A DNA stretch of 64,000 nucleotides from Microvirga soli (GTDB lineage: Bacteria > Pseudomonadota > Alphaproteobacteria > Rhizobiales > Beijerinckiaceae), in the NCBI RefSeq assembly GCF_016734765.1, contig NZ_JAERQE010000002.1:186001-250000 (forward strand), in the 5' to 3' direction. Below the pieces are notes generated by a model. That model worked only from the letters and a program-made list of their open reading frames with translations. It did no database searches and had not been told where the DNA came from. Below, piece by piece: positions 45,774-54,626 of this stretch. How positions within the stretch are numbered: position 1 is the stretch's first letter; each line of letters starts with the position of its first letter. Both the position numbers and the translations under genes were made by a program.

Positions 45774-47099
45774 ATGTTGGTCCTTCAAGCTCCCGAGAAA
45801 AAGCCTTCCACCCACCAGCGGATCCTGCGCCAGTCCACCATCGGCGGCATCGCCATGATCGCCCTGTTCGGCGGCACGATCGGCCTGTGGGCGGCGACAT
45901 CGACCCTGTCCGGCGCCGTCGTGGCCGGCGGTCAGTTCGTGGTCGATACCAGCGTCAAGAAGATACAGCACTCGACCGGCGGCATCGTTGGCGAGCTGAA
46001 GGTCAAGGAAGGCGACCGTGTCTCCCAAGGCGACCTTCTGGTCCGCCTCGACGAGACCGTGACCCGCGCAAACATGCAGGTCGTGTCAAAGCAGCTCGAT
46101 GAGTATCTCGGCCGTCAGGCCCGCCTTGAGGCGGAGCGCGACGGTGCGTCCGAGATCGTGATGCCGGTCGAGTTCGCCAGCCGCCTCAACGAACCGGCGG
46201 TTCAGAAGATCATGTCGTCCGAGAAGACCCTGTTCACGGCACGTCGCGCCTCGCGTGACGCGCAGAAGGATCAGCTCCGGAAGCGCATCACCCAGTCCCG
46301 GGATGAGATCGTGGGTTTGAAGGCGCAGCAGAACGCCAAGACCCGCGAAGCCGAGCTGATCGTCGACGAGCTGAAGGGCGTGCGGGATCTCTACCAGAAG
46401 AACCTGGTTCCGATCACCCGCCTCAATGCTCTCGAGCGTGACGCCGCCAGCATCGAAGGCCAGCGCGGCCAGCTCATCGCAGCGGTCGCCCAGGCCGAGA
46501 GCCGGATCGCCGAAACCGAGTTCCAGATCATCCAGATCGACGAGCAGATGCTCGCCGAGGCCGTGCAGGAACTGCGCGAGATCCAGGGCAAGGTGGCGGA
46601 ATATACCGAGCGCCGCGTGGCCGCCGAGGACCAGCTCAAGCGCATCGATATCCGGGCGCCGAGCGACGGCTTCGTCCACCAGCTCAATGTCCACACCATC
46701 GGGGGCGTGATCTCGCCTGCCGAACCGGTGATGAACATCGTTCCGGTGAACGACAAGATCGAGCTCGAGGCCCGTGTTCTCCCGAACGAGATCGACCAGG
46801 TGAAGATCGGCCAAAAGGCGAATGTGCGGGTTCATGCCTCCAATGCCCGCAACACGCCGGAACTGCACGGCAAGGTCAGTCGGATCTCGGCGGACGTGTC
46901 AAAGGACCAGCAGACCGGCATGACCTTCTATACCATCCGGGTCGACTTGCCTCAGGATGAGATCAAGAAGCTTGAGAAGGTGCAACTCATCGCCGGCATG
47001 CAGGCGGAAGTCTTCGTCGAGGTGAACGAGCGCACCCCGCTGCAATACTTCTTCAAGCCCATGCAGGAGCAGATCACCCGCGCCTTCCGCGAGCACTGA
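45774..47099 (+). CDS. HlyD-family membrane fusion protein of type I secretion
   Basis: 441 residues. One N-terminal membrane helix (IGGIAMIALFGGTIGLWAA), a split lipoyl/barrel-sandwich domain (FVVDTSVKKIQHSTGGIVGE and RAPSDGFVHQLNVHTIGGVI), long alpha-helical hairpin (~100-270) and a beta-barrel end (VNERTPLQYFFKPMQEQI), the PrtE/HlyD form. It links the ABC exporter to an outer-membrane TolC-like channel, which is not encoded in this window. A strong terminator follows, so the operon has only these two genes and no substrate gene. Confidence 0.93.
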   Translation: MLVLQAPEKKPSTHQRILRQSTIGGIAMIALFGGTIGLWAATSTLSGAVVAGGQFVVDTSVKKIQHSTGGIVGELKVKEGDRVSQGDLLVRLDETVTRANMQVVSKQLDEYLGRQARLEAERDGASEIVMPVEFASRLNEPAVQKIMSSEKTLFTARRASRDAQKDQLRKRITQSRDEIVGLKAQQNAKTREAELIVDELKGVRDLYQKNLVPITRLNALERDAASIEGQRGQLIAAVAQAESRIAETEFQIIQIDEQMLAEAVQELREIQGKVAEYTERRVAAEDQLKRIDIRAPSDGFVHQLNVHTIGGVISPAEPVMNIVPVNDKIELEARVLPNEIDQVKIGQKANVRVHASNARNTPELHGKVSRISADVSKDQQTGMTFYTIRVDLPQDEIKKLEKVQLIAGMQAEVFVEVNERTPLQYFFKPMQEQITRAFREH

Positions 47100-47124
47100 T
47101 CGCCCTCATCACTCCGAGATGAAG

Positions 47125-47157
47125 CGCGGCCGGACCAACAGTCCGGCCGCGTTTTTT
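47125..47157 (+). terminator. Intrinsic terminator after the type I secretion operon
   Basis: CGCGGCCGGAC and GTCCGGCCGCG are perfect 11-bp complements around CAACA, followed by six T. Confidence 0.95.
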
Positions 47158-47340
47158 GTTGGAAGTCCAGGCTGAAGCCGTCTCAAGCTCCACCCAAGTC
47201 TGGAAAGTTCCGCCCAAGAACCCATAAACAGGGGCGAAGGCCGCATCCCCGTGGCTCTCCATCGAAGGCATGTCGAAGGCTCTTCCGAGGCCAGGCCTCC
47301 CCTTCGATGATGGTGCTGGTTTCTTGAGGAACTAAGTGTT

Positions 47341-49575
47341 TTGAGGATCATCTTCCGCTTTGGCGGCATCGCATTGCTCGTGGCGGCCATCGTCATCCTG
47401 GCGGTGCTGCCCTTTGCGACATCCTTCGTGGAACAATGGTCGCGCCGCGACGTCGAGCTGCGGTCCCGCCTGGTGTTCAATTCCGCCCGCGACCAGGTCA
47501 CGGGCCTTCTTGCCCGCAACGATGCCCAGCAGGTGGCGGGCCTGTTCGAGCGAATCGCCTCCGACGAGCGCGTGCTCGCCATCGGCTATTGCGACGGACA
47601 GGATCTGCGCTTTCCCACCGTCAACATGCCCAAATCCTTTTCCTGCGCGGAGGCGGCCCGCTCCGATGCGGAGAGCTTCTCCACGGTCAGGAACCAGGAT
47701 CACAACGTCCTGGTCAGTTCCTTCCCCTTGAATGCCGGCGGACGCCCGGGCCACCTCATCGTCCTGCACGATCTGAGCTATGCCGACGAGCGGGGCGGGG
47801 AGGCGAGAAACTATCTCTTCCTGGCCCTTGCCGGTGTCGCCTTCGGGGCGGCGGCGCTTGCCGCCATGATCGCCGCCCTCATCATGCGGCGATGGCTCGC
47901 CTCCATCCGGCAGGCGCTGGAGAGCGCCCGCGCGGGCAATGCGCAGCCGGCCACGGAGGAGAACATCATCCCGCTCGGCAAGGAAATCCGAGACGTGCTC
48001 CAGGAGCTGGAATCCTCCCGGCGGACCATCGATGCCGCTCATACGGATTGGAGCCCGGATACGCTGAGGGCGGCGCTCGCCAACGAGCTGTCCGGCTCCG
48101 AGGTCATCGTGGTGTCGAACCGCGAGCCCTATATCCACAACCGCACCGACGCAGGGGAGATCTCGCTGCAGATCCCCGCAAGCGGCCTCGTGTCGGCTCT
48201 GGAGCCCGTGGTGCGCGCCTGCGGCGGCACCTGGGTGGCCCATGGCAGCGGCACAGCAGATCGCGACGTGGTCGACGCCAACGACCGGGTGCCCGTCCCG
48301 CCGAATCACCCGTCCTACACCCTGCGCCGGGTCTGGCTCTCGGAAGAGGAGCAGGACGGTTATTATTACGGCGCCGCCAACGAGGGTCTCTGGCCGCTCT
48401 GCCACATCGCCTTCGTGCGGCCGATCTTCCGTGAAGCCGACTGGCAGCTCTACCGCTCGGTGAACGAGAAATTCGCCGACGCCATCGTGGCCGAGGCCAA
48501 GCGCGAGGACCCGATCATCCTGGTGCAGGACTACCACTTCGCCCTGCTGCCGCGCATGATCCGCGACAGGCTGCCCAAGGCCACCATCGTGACCTTCTGG
48601 CATATCCCCTGGCCCAATGCCGAGACCTTCGGCATCTGCCCTTGGCGCGAGGAGATCGTCGACGGGCTGCTCGGTTCGTCGATCCTCGGCTTCCACACCC
48701 AGGCCCATTGCAACAACTTCCTGGACTCGGTCGATTCCTTCGTGGAAAGCCGCATCGACCGGGAGAAGGATTCCGTGTTCTTCGGCGGTGAGGAAACCCT
48801 GATCCGCCCCTATCCGATCTCCATCGAATGGCCGCCCACCGCTATGGAAGGCCAGAAGCCCGTGGAGGAGTGCCGCCGCATCGTGCGCGAGCGCTTAGGA
48901 TTGTCGCCGGACATGCGCATCGGCGTCGGCATCGAGCGGTTCGATTACACCAAGGGCATTCTCGACCGCATGCAGGCCATCGATGCCCTCATCGGGGAGA
49001 ATCCGGAGTGGAGGGGCAATTTCACCTTCGTGCAGGTTGCGGCGCCGACGCGGAGCAAGCTCGCCAATTATCGCCTGCTCCAAGAGGAGGCGGAAGCTCT
49101 CGCCCGTGACATCAACGAGCGTCACGGCGGCGACGGATACCAGCCCATCAGGCTTCTCATTCGCCACCACGAGCCCGACGAGGTGTTCGAACTGTTCCGC
49201 GCGGCGGATCTGTGCATCGTGTCGAGCCTGCACGACGGCATGAACCTCGTGGCCAAGGAGTTCGTGGCCGCCCGCGACGACGAGCAGGGCGTGCTTATTC
49301 TCTCGGCCTTCGCCGGCGCCTCGCGCGAATTGTCGGAGGCGTTGATCGTCAATCCCTACAACGCCCATGCCATGGGCCAGGCCATCAACCGTGCCCTGAC
49401 CATGCCCGAACCCGAGCAGCGCGAGCGCATGCGGCTGATGCGCGATCAGGTCAAGGAGCGCAATGTCTATCGCTGGGCCGGGCAGATGCTGCTTGCGGCG
49501 TCGCGCCTGCGCAAGCAGCAGCGGATCAGACAGCTGATCGCCAGGGGACGCAGGCAGGCAGCGGCCAATGCGTGA
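47341..49575 (+). CDS. otsA: Trehalose-6-phosphate synthase fused to an N-terminal membrane sensor-like module
   Basis: 744 residues, about 270 more than plain OtsA. Helix 1 (~8-27), a ~130-residue periplasmic segment, helix 2 (~157-183) and a HAMP-like stretch (~184-235) precede the GT20 domain (~254-725). The latter has [46 protein letters not shown] and [18 protein letters not shown]. It joins UDP-glucose (or another NDP-glucose) to glucose-6-phosphate. The start is read as TTG 47341 with GAGGA 10 nt upstream; no ATG gives the first helix. otsB follows closely. Confidence 0.9.
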   Translation: MRIIFRFGGIALLVAAIVILAVLPFATSFVEQWSRRDVELRSRLVFNSARDQVTGLLARNDAQQVAGLFERIASDERVLAIGYCDGQDLRFPTVNMPKSFSCAEAARSDAESFSTVRNQDHNVLVSSFPLNAGGRPGHLIVLHDLSYADERGGEARNYLFLALAGVAFGAAALAAMIAALIMRRWLASIRQALESARAGNAQPATEENIIPLGKEIRDVLQELESSRRTIDAAHTDWSPDTLRAALANELSGSEVIVVSNREPYIHNRTDAGEISLQIPASGLVSALEPVVRACGGTWVAHGSGTADRDVVDANDRVPVPPNHPSYTLRRVWLSEEEQDGYYYGAANEGLWPLCHIAFVRPIFREADWQLYRSVNEKFADAIVAEAKREDPIILVQDYHFALLPRMIRDRLPKATIVTFWHIPWPNAETFGICPWREEIVDGLLGSSILGFHTQAHCNNFLDSVDSFVESRIDREKDSVFFGGEETLIRPYPISIEWPPTAMEGQKPVEECRRIVRERLGLSPDMRIGVGIERFDYTKGILDRMQAIDALIGENPEWRGNFTFVQVAAPTRSKLANYRLLQEEAEALARDINERHGGDGYQPIRLLIRHHEPDEVFELFRAADLCIVSSLHDGMNLVAKEFVAARDDEQGVLILSAFAGASRELSEALIVNPYNAHAMGQAINRALTMPEPEQRERMRLMRDQVKERNVYRWAGQMLLAASRLRKQQRIRQLIARGRRQAAANA

Positions 49576-49597
49576 CGCTTCTGCAGGATACAAGGCA

Positions 49598-50350
49598 ATG
49601 ACCAAGACAAACGAGGATTATGCCCTCTTTCTCGATTTCGACGGGACCCTCGTCGACATCGTTGAGCGGCCCGACGCGGTTGCAGTGGATCCGGCCCTGC
49701 CGAAGGTGCTCACGGATCTGCAGACCCGGCTCGGCGGTGCACTCGCCATCATCAGCGGACGTCCCGTCGAGTTTCTCGATGGTCGCTTCGTGCCCCATGA
49801 ATTCGACATGGCGGGGCTTCACGGGCTCGAGCATCGCATCGCCGGCCGGCTCTCCATGTGCGATCCGGACGAGCATCCGGCCCTGCGCGAGATGGTCGAG
49901 CGTCTGAACGCGATCGTCGCGGATAAGGAAGGCATCCTGATCGAGGACAAGGGTTGCTCGGTGGCGATCCATTGGCGGCTCGCCCCGCACGAGAAGGACT
50001 TCGCGTTGGCCACGGCGCATGCAGCCATCGAGGCCTTGGGCAACGATTACCGTGTTCAGCACGGCAAAGCTGTGGCAGAAATCCTTCCCTCGGCGGCAGG
50101 GAAGGGCAAGGTGATCGAGCGGTTTCTTCACGAAGCCCCCTATAAGGGGCGGCGCCCGATCTTCATCGGCGATGACCTGACCGACGAGAACGGCTTCAAG
50201 GCCGTGAACGCCCATGGCGGCCTGTCCGTGCGCATCGGTGGCGGCGAGACCATCGCCAAGATGCGCCTCGGAACGCCCGCGGATCTGCGGCACCGCCTGT
50301 CCGTATGGGCGTCCGATGGATCCTGTCCCTTCAATGAGGATGATTGTTGA
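49598..50350 (+). CDS. otsB: Trehalose-6-phosphate phosphatase
   Basis: 250 residues from ATG 49598, which has AGGA and AAGG upstream; ATG 49568, overlapping the otsA end, is an alternative. HAD motif I is FLDFDGTLVDI with the nucleophile Asp, motif II AIISGRP, and motif IV GDDLTDENGF. It removes phosphate from trehalose-6-phosphate to give trehalose. It lies between otsA and the GH15 gene, in the same operon. Confidence 0.94.
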   Translation: MTKTNEDYALFLDFDGTLVDIVERPDAVAVDPALPKVLTDLQTRLGGALAIISGRPVEFLDGRFVPHEFDMAGLHGLEHRIAGRLSMCDPDEHPALREMVERLNAIVADKEGILIEDKGCSVAIHWRLAPHEKDFALATAHAAIEALGNDYRVQHGKAVAEILPSAAGKGKVIERFLHEAPYKGRRPIFIGDDLTDENGFKAVNAHGGLSVRIGGGETIAKMRLGTPADLRHRLSVWASDGSCPFNEDDC

Positions 50351-50351
50351 T

Positions 50352-52160
50352 ATGAGTTCGCTGGATCTTGCCGTCATCGGCAATTGCATGATCTCGGCCC
50401 TGGTCGATCGCCGCGCGCAGATCGTCTGGAGCTGCTTTCCGCGCTTCGATGGCGACCCCGTCTTCTCGGCCCTGCTCGATTGCCCCGAGGGCCAGAGCGA
50501 TGCGGACCAGAAGGGCGTCTTCGCCATCGACATGGCCGGCATGGTGAGCTGCGAGCAAAGCTATCTCCAGAACACGGCCGTGCTCGTGTCGCGCATGACG
50601 GATTCCTCCGGCAACATCGTGGAGGTCACGGACTTCGCGCCGCGCTTCAAGCATTTCGACCGCACCTTCCGCCCGCCCATGCTGATCCGCCGGGTCACGC
50701 CCGTCAAAGGGCGCCCGCGCATCCGCGTCCGGCTGCGGCCGCATTTCGAATGGGGCGAGCATCAGCCAGGCCTGACGCGGGGCAGCAATCACCTGCGCTT
50801 CGTCGGCCCCGACACATCCCTTCGCCTGACCACCGATGCGTCGATCTCCTATGTCCAGGACGAACGCTTCTTCGTGGCGGACCGGCCCATCTCGTTCTTC
50901 TTCGGCGAGGACGAGCCCCTGCGCTCTGAGGCCGACACCACGGCCCGCGCGTTCCTCGACAGCACGGTCGATTTCTGGCGCGACTGGGTGCGCTCGCTCT
51001 CCATCCCGTTCGACTGGCAGGAGGCGGTGATCCGCGCCGCCATCACCCTCAAGCTGTGCAACTTCGAGGAGACGGGCGCCATCGTGGCGGCGCTCACCAC
51101 CTCCGTGCCGGAGGCGCCCCACACGCAGCGCAACTGGGATTACCGCTATTGCTGGCTGCGGGACGCGTATTTCGTGATCCAGGCGCTCAACCGGCTCGGC
51201 ACCACGAAGACCATGGAGGAATACCTCACCTACATCACCAACATCGTCGACGACATGGATGCCGTCCCTGACCAGAAGGACATGCCGCCGCTCTTCAGCA
51301 TCACCCGCTCGCCCGATCTCGATGAGCGCGAGGCCACGGCGCTCGCGGGCTATCGCGGCATGGGGCCGGTGCGCGTCGGCAACGCGGCCTATACGCAGAT
51401 CCAGAACGATGCCTATGGCAGCGTCGTGCTCGCCTCCGTTCACGCCTTCCTCGACAAGCGCCTGATCCGCTCCGGCAACAACGCCCTGTTCGCGCATCTG
51501 GAAAAGCTGGGACACAGGGCCATCGAGGTGTTCGACCAGCCCGATGCCGGCCCCTGGGAGCTGCGCACCAAGGCTGCCGTCCATACCTTTCCGAGCGTGA
51601 TGTGCTGGGCCGCCTGCGACCGGCTCATCAAGATCGCCGAAGCCATGGGGCGCGAGGACCGCGCCGCGTTCTGGCGCGAGAATGCCGAGCGCATGCACCG
51701 GGTCATCGACGAGCGCGCCTACAACGCCCACAAGGGCACCTTCGTGTCCTCCTTCGAAGGCGAGGATCTCGACGCGACGCTGCTGCTCCTGGCCGAGCTC
51801 GACTTCGTGAAGCCGGATGATCCGCGCTTCATCGCCACCGTGGATGCCGTCGGCACCAAGCTGCGGCGCGGCGACCTTCTTCTGCGTTATGATGTGGAAG
51901 ACGATTTCGGCCTCATGCACACGGCTTTCATGATCTGTGGCTTCTGGTACGTGGATGCCCTGAGCGCCATCGGGCGCAAGGAAGAAGCGAAGGAACTGTT
52001 CGAGCACATCCTGAGTTTGCGCAATTCCTTCGGTCTCTTCTCCGAGGACGCGGATTTCACCACCGGGGAGCTGTGGGGCAATTTCCCCCAGACCTACTCC
52101 ATGGTCGGTCTCATCAACTCGGCCGTGCGCCTGAGCCGAAGCTGGGAGGAGGCGTTCTGA
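50352..52160 (+). CDS. Glycoside hydrolase family 15 (glucoamylase/trehalase-like)
   Basis: 602 residues from ATG 50352, one base after the otsB stop; in-frame ATGs at 50334 and 50340 are alternatives. The N-terminal beta-sandwich (SSLDLAVIGNCMISALVDRR, VWSCFPRFDGDPVFSALL) precedes an (alpha/alpha)6 barrel with NWDYRYCWLRDAYFVIQALN and the second half YDVEDDFG..HTAFMICGFWYVDAL. There is no signal peptide, so it acts in the cytosol. Bacterial GH15 enzymes of this type include trehalases, and the position within ots genes suggests trehalose as substrate. Confidence 0.9.
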   Translation: MSSLDLAVIGNCMISALVDRRAQIVWSCFPRFDGDPVFSALLDCPEGQSDADQKGVFAIDMAGMVSCEQSYLQNTAVLVSRMTDSSGNIVEVTDFAPRFKHFDRTFRPPMLIRRVTPVKGRPRIRVRLRPHFEWGEHQPGLTRGSNHLRFVGPDTSLRLTTDASISYVQDERFFVADRPISFFFGEDEPLRSEADTTARAFLDSTVDFWRDWVRSLSIPFDWQEAVIRAAITLKLCNFEETGAIVAALTTSVPEAPHTQRNWDYRYCWLRDAYFVIQALNRLGTTKTMEEYLTYITNIVDDMDAVPDQKDMPPLFSITRSPDLDEREATALAGYRGMGPVRVGNAAYTQIQNDAYGSVVLASVHAFLDKRLIRSGNNALFAHLEKLGHRAIEVFDQPDAGPWELRTKAAVHTFPSVMCWAACDRLIKIAEAMGREDRAAFWRENAERMHRVIDERAYNAHKGTFVSSFEGEDLDATLLLLAELDFVKPDDPRFIATVDAVGTKLRRGDLLLRYDVEDDFGLMHTAFMICGFWYVDALSAIGRKEEAKELFEHILSLRNSFGLFSEDADFTTGELWGNFPQTYSMVGLINSAVRLSRSWEEAF

Positions 52161-52204
52161 TCATTCTGATCGAACGCTAAAGGCAAAAAGGACGATAGGC
52201 TTCG

Positions 52205-53203
52205 ATGTTCGCATTTCCCGTTCTGCTCGGCGATATCGGCGGCACCAATGCCCGCTTCGCCGTTCTGCCTGCGCCCGGCGAGCCCGTTCAGCTCCTGCCA
52301 CGCGCTCTGACGGCGCAGACGCCGGATCCGGTCGGGGCCATTAGGATCGCGCTCGAAGCCTATGAGGGATCGGCGCCACGCTCTGCCATCATCGCCGTGG
52401 CGACCAGGGTGGACGCGCCCGCGATCCGGCTGACCAATGCTCACTGGCTCATCGATGCCGAAGCCATCGGAACGGCGCTCAACCTCGAACGCGTGACCCT
52501 CGTCAACGATTATACCCCGGTCGCAGCCTCCGTGACGGTGCTCGACGAGGCGAAAGGCGATCTCGCGGCTCTCGGGAGCTTCCCACCGGCCGGATCGGGC
52601 GCGCGCGTGGTGCTGGGGCCGGGCACGGGCCTTGGCGCCGGTGCCCTGGTGCCGGTGGAGGACCGCTTCGCCATTCTGGCGACGGAAGCGGGCCACATGG
52701 AATTCGGGCCGATCACCGACGAGGAAACAGCTCTCTGGCCGCATCTGGAGCGGGTCGGCGGGCGCGTCTCCGGAGAGGTCGTGCTGTCGGGTCCGGGGCT
52801 CTTCCGCATCGCCAGGGCGCTCGCCGCCCATCGCTGCGTGGACTGTCCCTTCACCATGCCCAACGATGTTCTGGCGGCGGCTCGCGAGGGCGACAGCTTG
52901 GCCAAGGATGCCCTAGACCTGTTCGCCCGCTTCCTCGGGCGCTTCGCCGGCGATTTGGCGCTTACCTTCGAATCCTCCGGCGGCGTCTTCATCGCGGGCG
53001 GCATCGCGCCCCGGATGATTGACATCCTCCAGGCCGGCGGCTTCCGCGAGGCCTTCGACCGCAAGGCGCCGCATGACGACTGGGCCCGGAAGGTGCCGGT
53101 CTACGCCATCGTCAATCCGGAGCCGGCCCTGCAGGGCTTGGCCGCCATCGTGACGAATCCCGAGCGCTTCGTCTTCCCATCGCAGGGGTGGCAGGCTACC
53201 TGA
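52205..53203 (+). CDS. glk: Glucokinase (ROK-unrelated Glk type)
   Basis: 332 residues. The ATP-binding start LLGDIGGTNARFAVLP, the substrate loop VNDYTPVAASV, GPGTGLGAGALV, the GHMEFGPITDEE segment and VFIAGGIAPRM match E. coli-type Glk. It phosphorylates glucose with ATP. Placed 44 bp behind the GH15 gene, it would take up the glucose released from trehalose or oligosaccharides. AAGGACGATAGG precedes the ATG. Confidence 0.93.
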   Translation: MFAFPVLLGDIGGTNARFAVLPAPGEPVQLLPRALTAQTPDPVGAIRIALEAYEGSAPRSAIIAVATRVDAPAIRLTNAHWLIDAEAIGTALNLERVTLVNDYTPVAASVTVLDEAKGDLAALGSFPPAGSGARVVLGPGTGLGAGALVPVEDRFAILATEAGHMEFGPITDEETALWPHLERVGGRVSGEVVLSGPGLFRIARALAAHRCVDCPFTMPNDVLAAAREGDSLAKDALDLFARFLGRFAGDLALTFESSGGVFIAGGIAPRMIDILQAGGFREAFDRKAPHDDWARKVPVYAIVNPEPALQGLAAIVTNPERFVFPSQGWQAT

Positions 53204-53233
53204 GGGGCCGCCTGCTCTCCAACCTGCAGATGG

Positions 53234-54352
53234 ATGATGAAAACCGAACAGATCGCTCTTGCTCCGCTGGCTCCCGGAGCCGACCTCTCTCTGACCGTTC
53301 AACGCTTCGGCCCCGAAGGCGCCCGTCCGCGCATCTATGTCCAGGCCTCGCTCCATGCGGACGAGATCCCCGGCATGATCGCAGCGCACCACCTGCGCGA
53401 GCGCCTTGTCGCGCTTGAGAACGAGGGCCGGATCAAGGGCGAGATCGTGCTCGTGCCCTCGGCCAATCCCATCGGCCTGGCGCAAAGGGTGCTGGGCGAC
53501 CATATCGGCCGCTTCAACCTGAGCGATGGCATCAACTTCAACCGGGGCTATCCCGACTTCGTGCCCAAGGTGGCAGAGCGTATCGACGGCAAGCTGACCG
53601 GCGACGGAGAGGCGAATGTACGCCTGATCCGCGAGGCTCTGCGGGCGGAATGTGAGGCCTGGCAGCCCGCCAACCCGGCCGAGGCGATGAAGAAGGCTCT
53701 GCTGGGCCTGGCGCAAGAGGCCGACATCGTGCTCGACATGCATTGCGACTCGGAAGCCGTCGTGCATCTCTACACCCATACCCGTTCGGATGAGGCGTTC
53801 GCGTCCCTCTCTGCGCTGATCGGCGCCCATGCCTATCTGCTTGCGGATATCTCGGGCGACGAGCCCTTCGACGAGGCCTGCAGCCGCCCCTGGGCGGAAC
53901 TGGCCGACCGCTTCCCGGATCACCCGATCCCCTTCGGCTGCCATTCCACGACCCTGGAGTTCCGGGGCGAGCGGGACGTGAGCCACGAGACGGGGCGGGC
54001 CGATGCGGCGGCCATGATCGATTATCTGATCCTGCGCGACGCCATCGCCGGTGAGGCTCCGCAGGTGCCGGAGGCCCTCTGTCGGGCCACGCCGCTGGCC
54101 GCCTCCGAGCCGGTTCAGGCGCCGGCCTACGGTATCCTGGTGTTCAAGGCAGATATCGGTGCGCGGGTGAAGGCTGGCGATGTGATCGCCGAGGTCATCG
54201 ATCCGCTGACGGGCGCCACCGTCGAGGCAAAGGCGCCCTGCGACGGCGTGATGTTCGCCCGGATCGCTCAGCGCTTTGTCACCAAAGGCATGCGGCTGGC
54301 CAAGATCGCCGGCACTGAAGCCAAGCGGACCGGCAAGCTGCTCAGCGCCTAA
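53234..54352 (+). CDS. Succinylglutamate desuccinylase/aspartoacylase-family metallohydrolase
   Basis: 372 residues. The zinc-binding HADEIPG (His...Glu), VLDMHCDSEAVVHLY with a further ligand and the catalytic Glu in TLEFRGERDVSH make it an M14-like deacylase. The last ~75 residues (GILVFKADIGARVKAGDVIA, APCDGVMFARIAQRFV) resemble a biotinyl/lipoyl-type hairpin that caps such enzymes. Substrates of relatives are N-acyl amino acids, ectoine derivatives or similar; the exact one is unknown. Either of two ATG codons at 53234/53237 may start it. Confidence 0.85.
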   Translation: MMKTEQIALAPLAPGADLSLTVQRFGPEGARPRIYVQASLHADEIPGMIAAHHLRERLVALENEGRIKGEIVLVPSANPIGLAQRVLGDHIGRFNLSDGINFNRGYPDFVPKVAERIDGKLTGDGEANVRLIREALRAECEAWQPANPAEAMKKALLGLAQEADIVLDMHCDSEAVVHLYTHTRSDEAFASLSALIGAHAYLLADISGDEPFDEACSRPWAELADRFPDHPIPFGCHSTTLEFRGERDVSHETGRADAAAMIDYLILRDAIAGEAPQVPEALCRATPLAASEPVQAPAYGILVFKADIGARVKAGDVIAEVIDPLTGATVEAKAPCDGVMFARIAQRFVTKGMRLAKIAGTEAKRTGKLLSA

Positions 54353-54360
54353 AAACAAGA

Positions 54361-54384
54361 AAGGCCGCCCTGGAGGGCGGCCTT
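54361..54384. terminator. Bidirectional terminator between the M14-like gene and the 24-codon ORF
   Basis: AAGGCCGCCC and GGGCGGCCTT pair around a 4-nt loop. On the minus strand it is followed by TCTTGTTTTT, a good tract; on the plus strand the T-run is short. It serves both the M14-like gene (plus) and the small ORF at 54431-54505 (minus). Confidence 0.85.
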
Positions 54385-54430
54385 TCCATTGTCGGTTCCA
54401 CGGCCCCGAAGAGCCGCCCTTAAAGGTGCG

Positions 54431-54505
54431 TTACGCACAAATCTCAGCAGAGGCCAAGATCCAGGTCGCGGCAACCGGGGAACGTAGGGTATGACAATGA
54501 GACAC
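54431..54505 (-). CDS. 24-residue ORF with an extended perfect Shine-Dalgarno (uncharacterised small gene)
   Basis: On the minus strand GAAAGGAGGTGATCCA precedes a GTG start at 54505, with 7 nt from AGGAGG to the GTG. The frame encodes MSHCHTLRSPVAATWILASA plus EICA and ends in TAA at 54431. A terminator follows 47 bp later, so it appears to be monocistronic. 17 nt (54505-54521) are perfectly complementary to the conserved 3' end of 16S rRNA, far more than an ordinary ribosome site. I do not recognise the peptide. It could be a leader-type peptide, a small regulatory RNA or a ribosome-binding RNA. No clear promoter was found upstream. Confidence 0.6.
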   Translation of the reverse strand: MSHCHTLRSPVAATWILASAEICA

Positions 54506-54521
54506 TGGATCACCTCCTTTC
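54505..54521 (+). other. Copy of the 16S rRNA 3'-terminal sequence
   Basis: CTGGATCACCTCCTTTC on the plus strand equals the conserved end of bacterial 16S rRNA, including the anti-Shine-Dalgarno. The bases before it do not match 16S rRNA, so it is not an rRNA gene. It lies about 105 bp upstream of prfC, and is the complement of the small ORF's ribosome site. Confidence 0.8.
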
Positions 54522-54537
54522 GTTGTTGACGGGAAAG

Positions 54538-54549
54538 CCCCATATGGGG
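54538..54549. promoter_or_regulatory. Perfect 12-bp palindrome upstream of prfC
   Basis: CCCCATATGGGG is self-complementary. It lies between the small minus-strand ORF and prfC and could be an operator for either. No regulator is evident. Confidence 0.35.
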
Positions 54550-54626
54550 TGAGAAGAGCCCAGCGAAAGGGCAGGGCGCTGCGGCGTTCTGTCTCCCACT
54601 TCGATCCCAGAGAATTTTTGAAACCC

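Noticed and set aside
44070-46028. 652-codon open frame antisense to the type I secretion genes
   Set aside because: It spans the junction of two well-supported plus-strand genes and its sequence looks like a reverse-complement artefact (His/Asp/Gly/Ala-rich).
54440-54521. Remnant of a 16S rRNA gene
   Set aside because: Only the last 17 nt match the 16S end; the upstream bases do not fold or align as helix 45, and on the other strand the same bases form a well-spaced ribosome site for an ORF.
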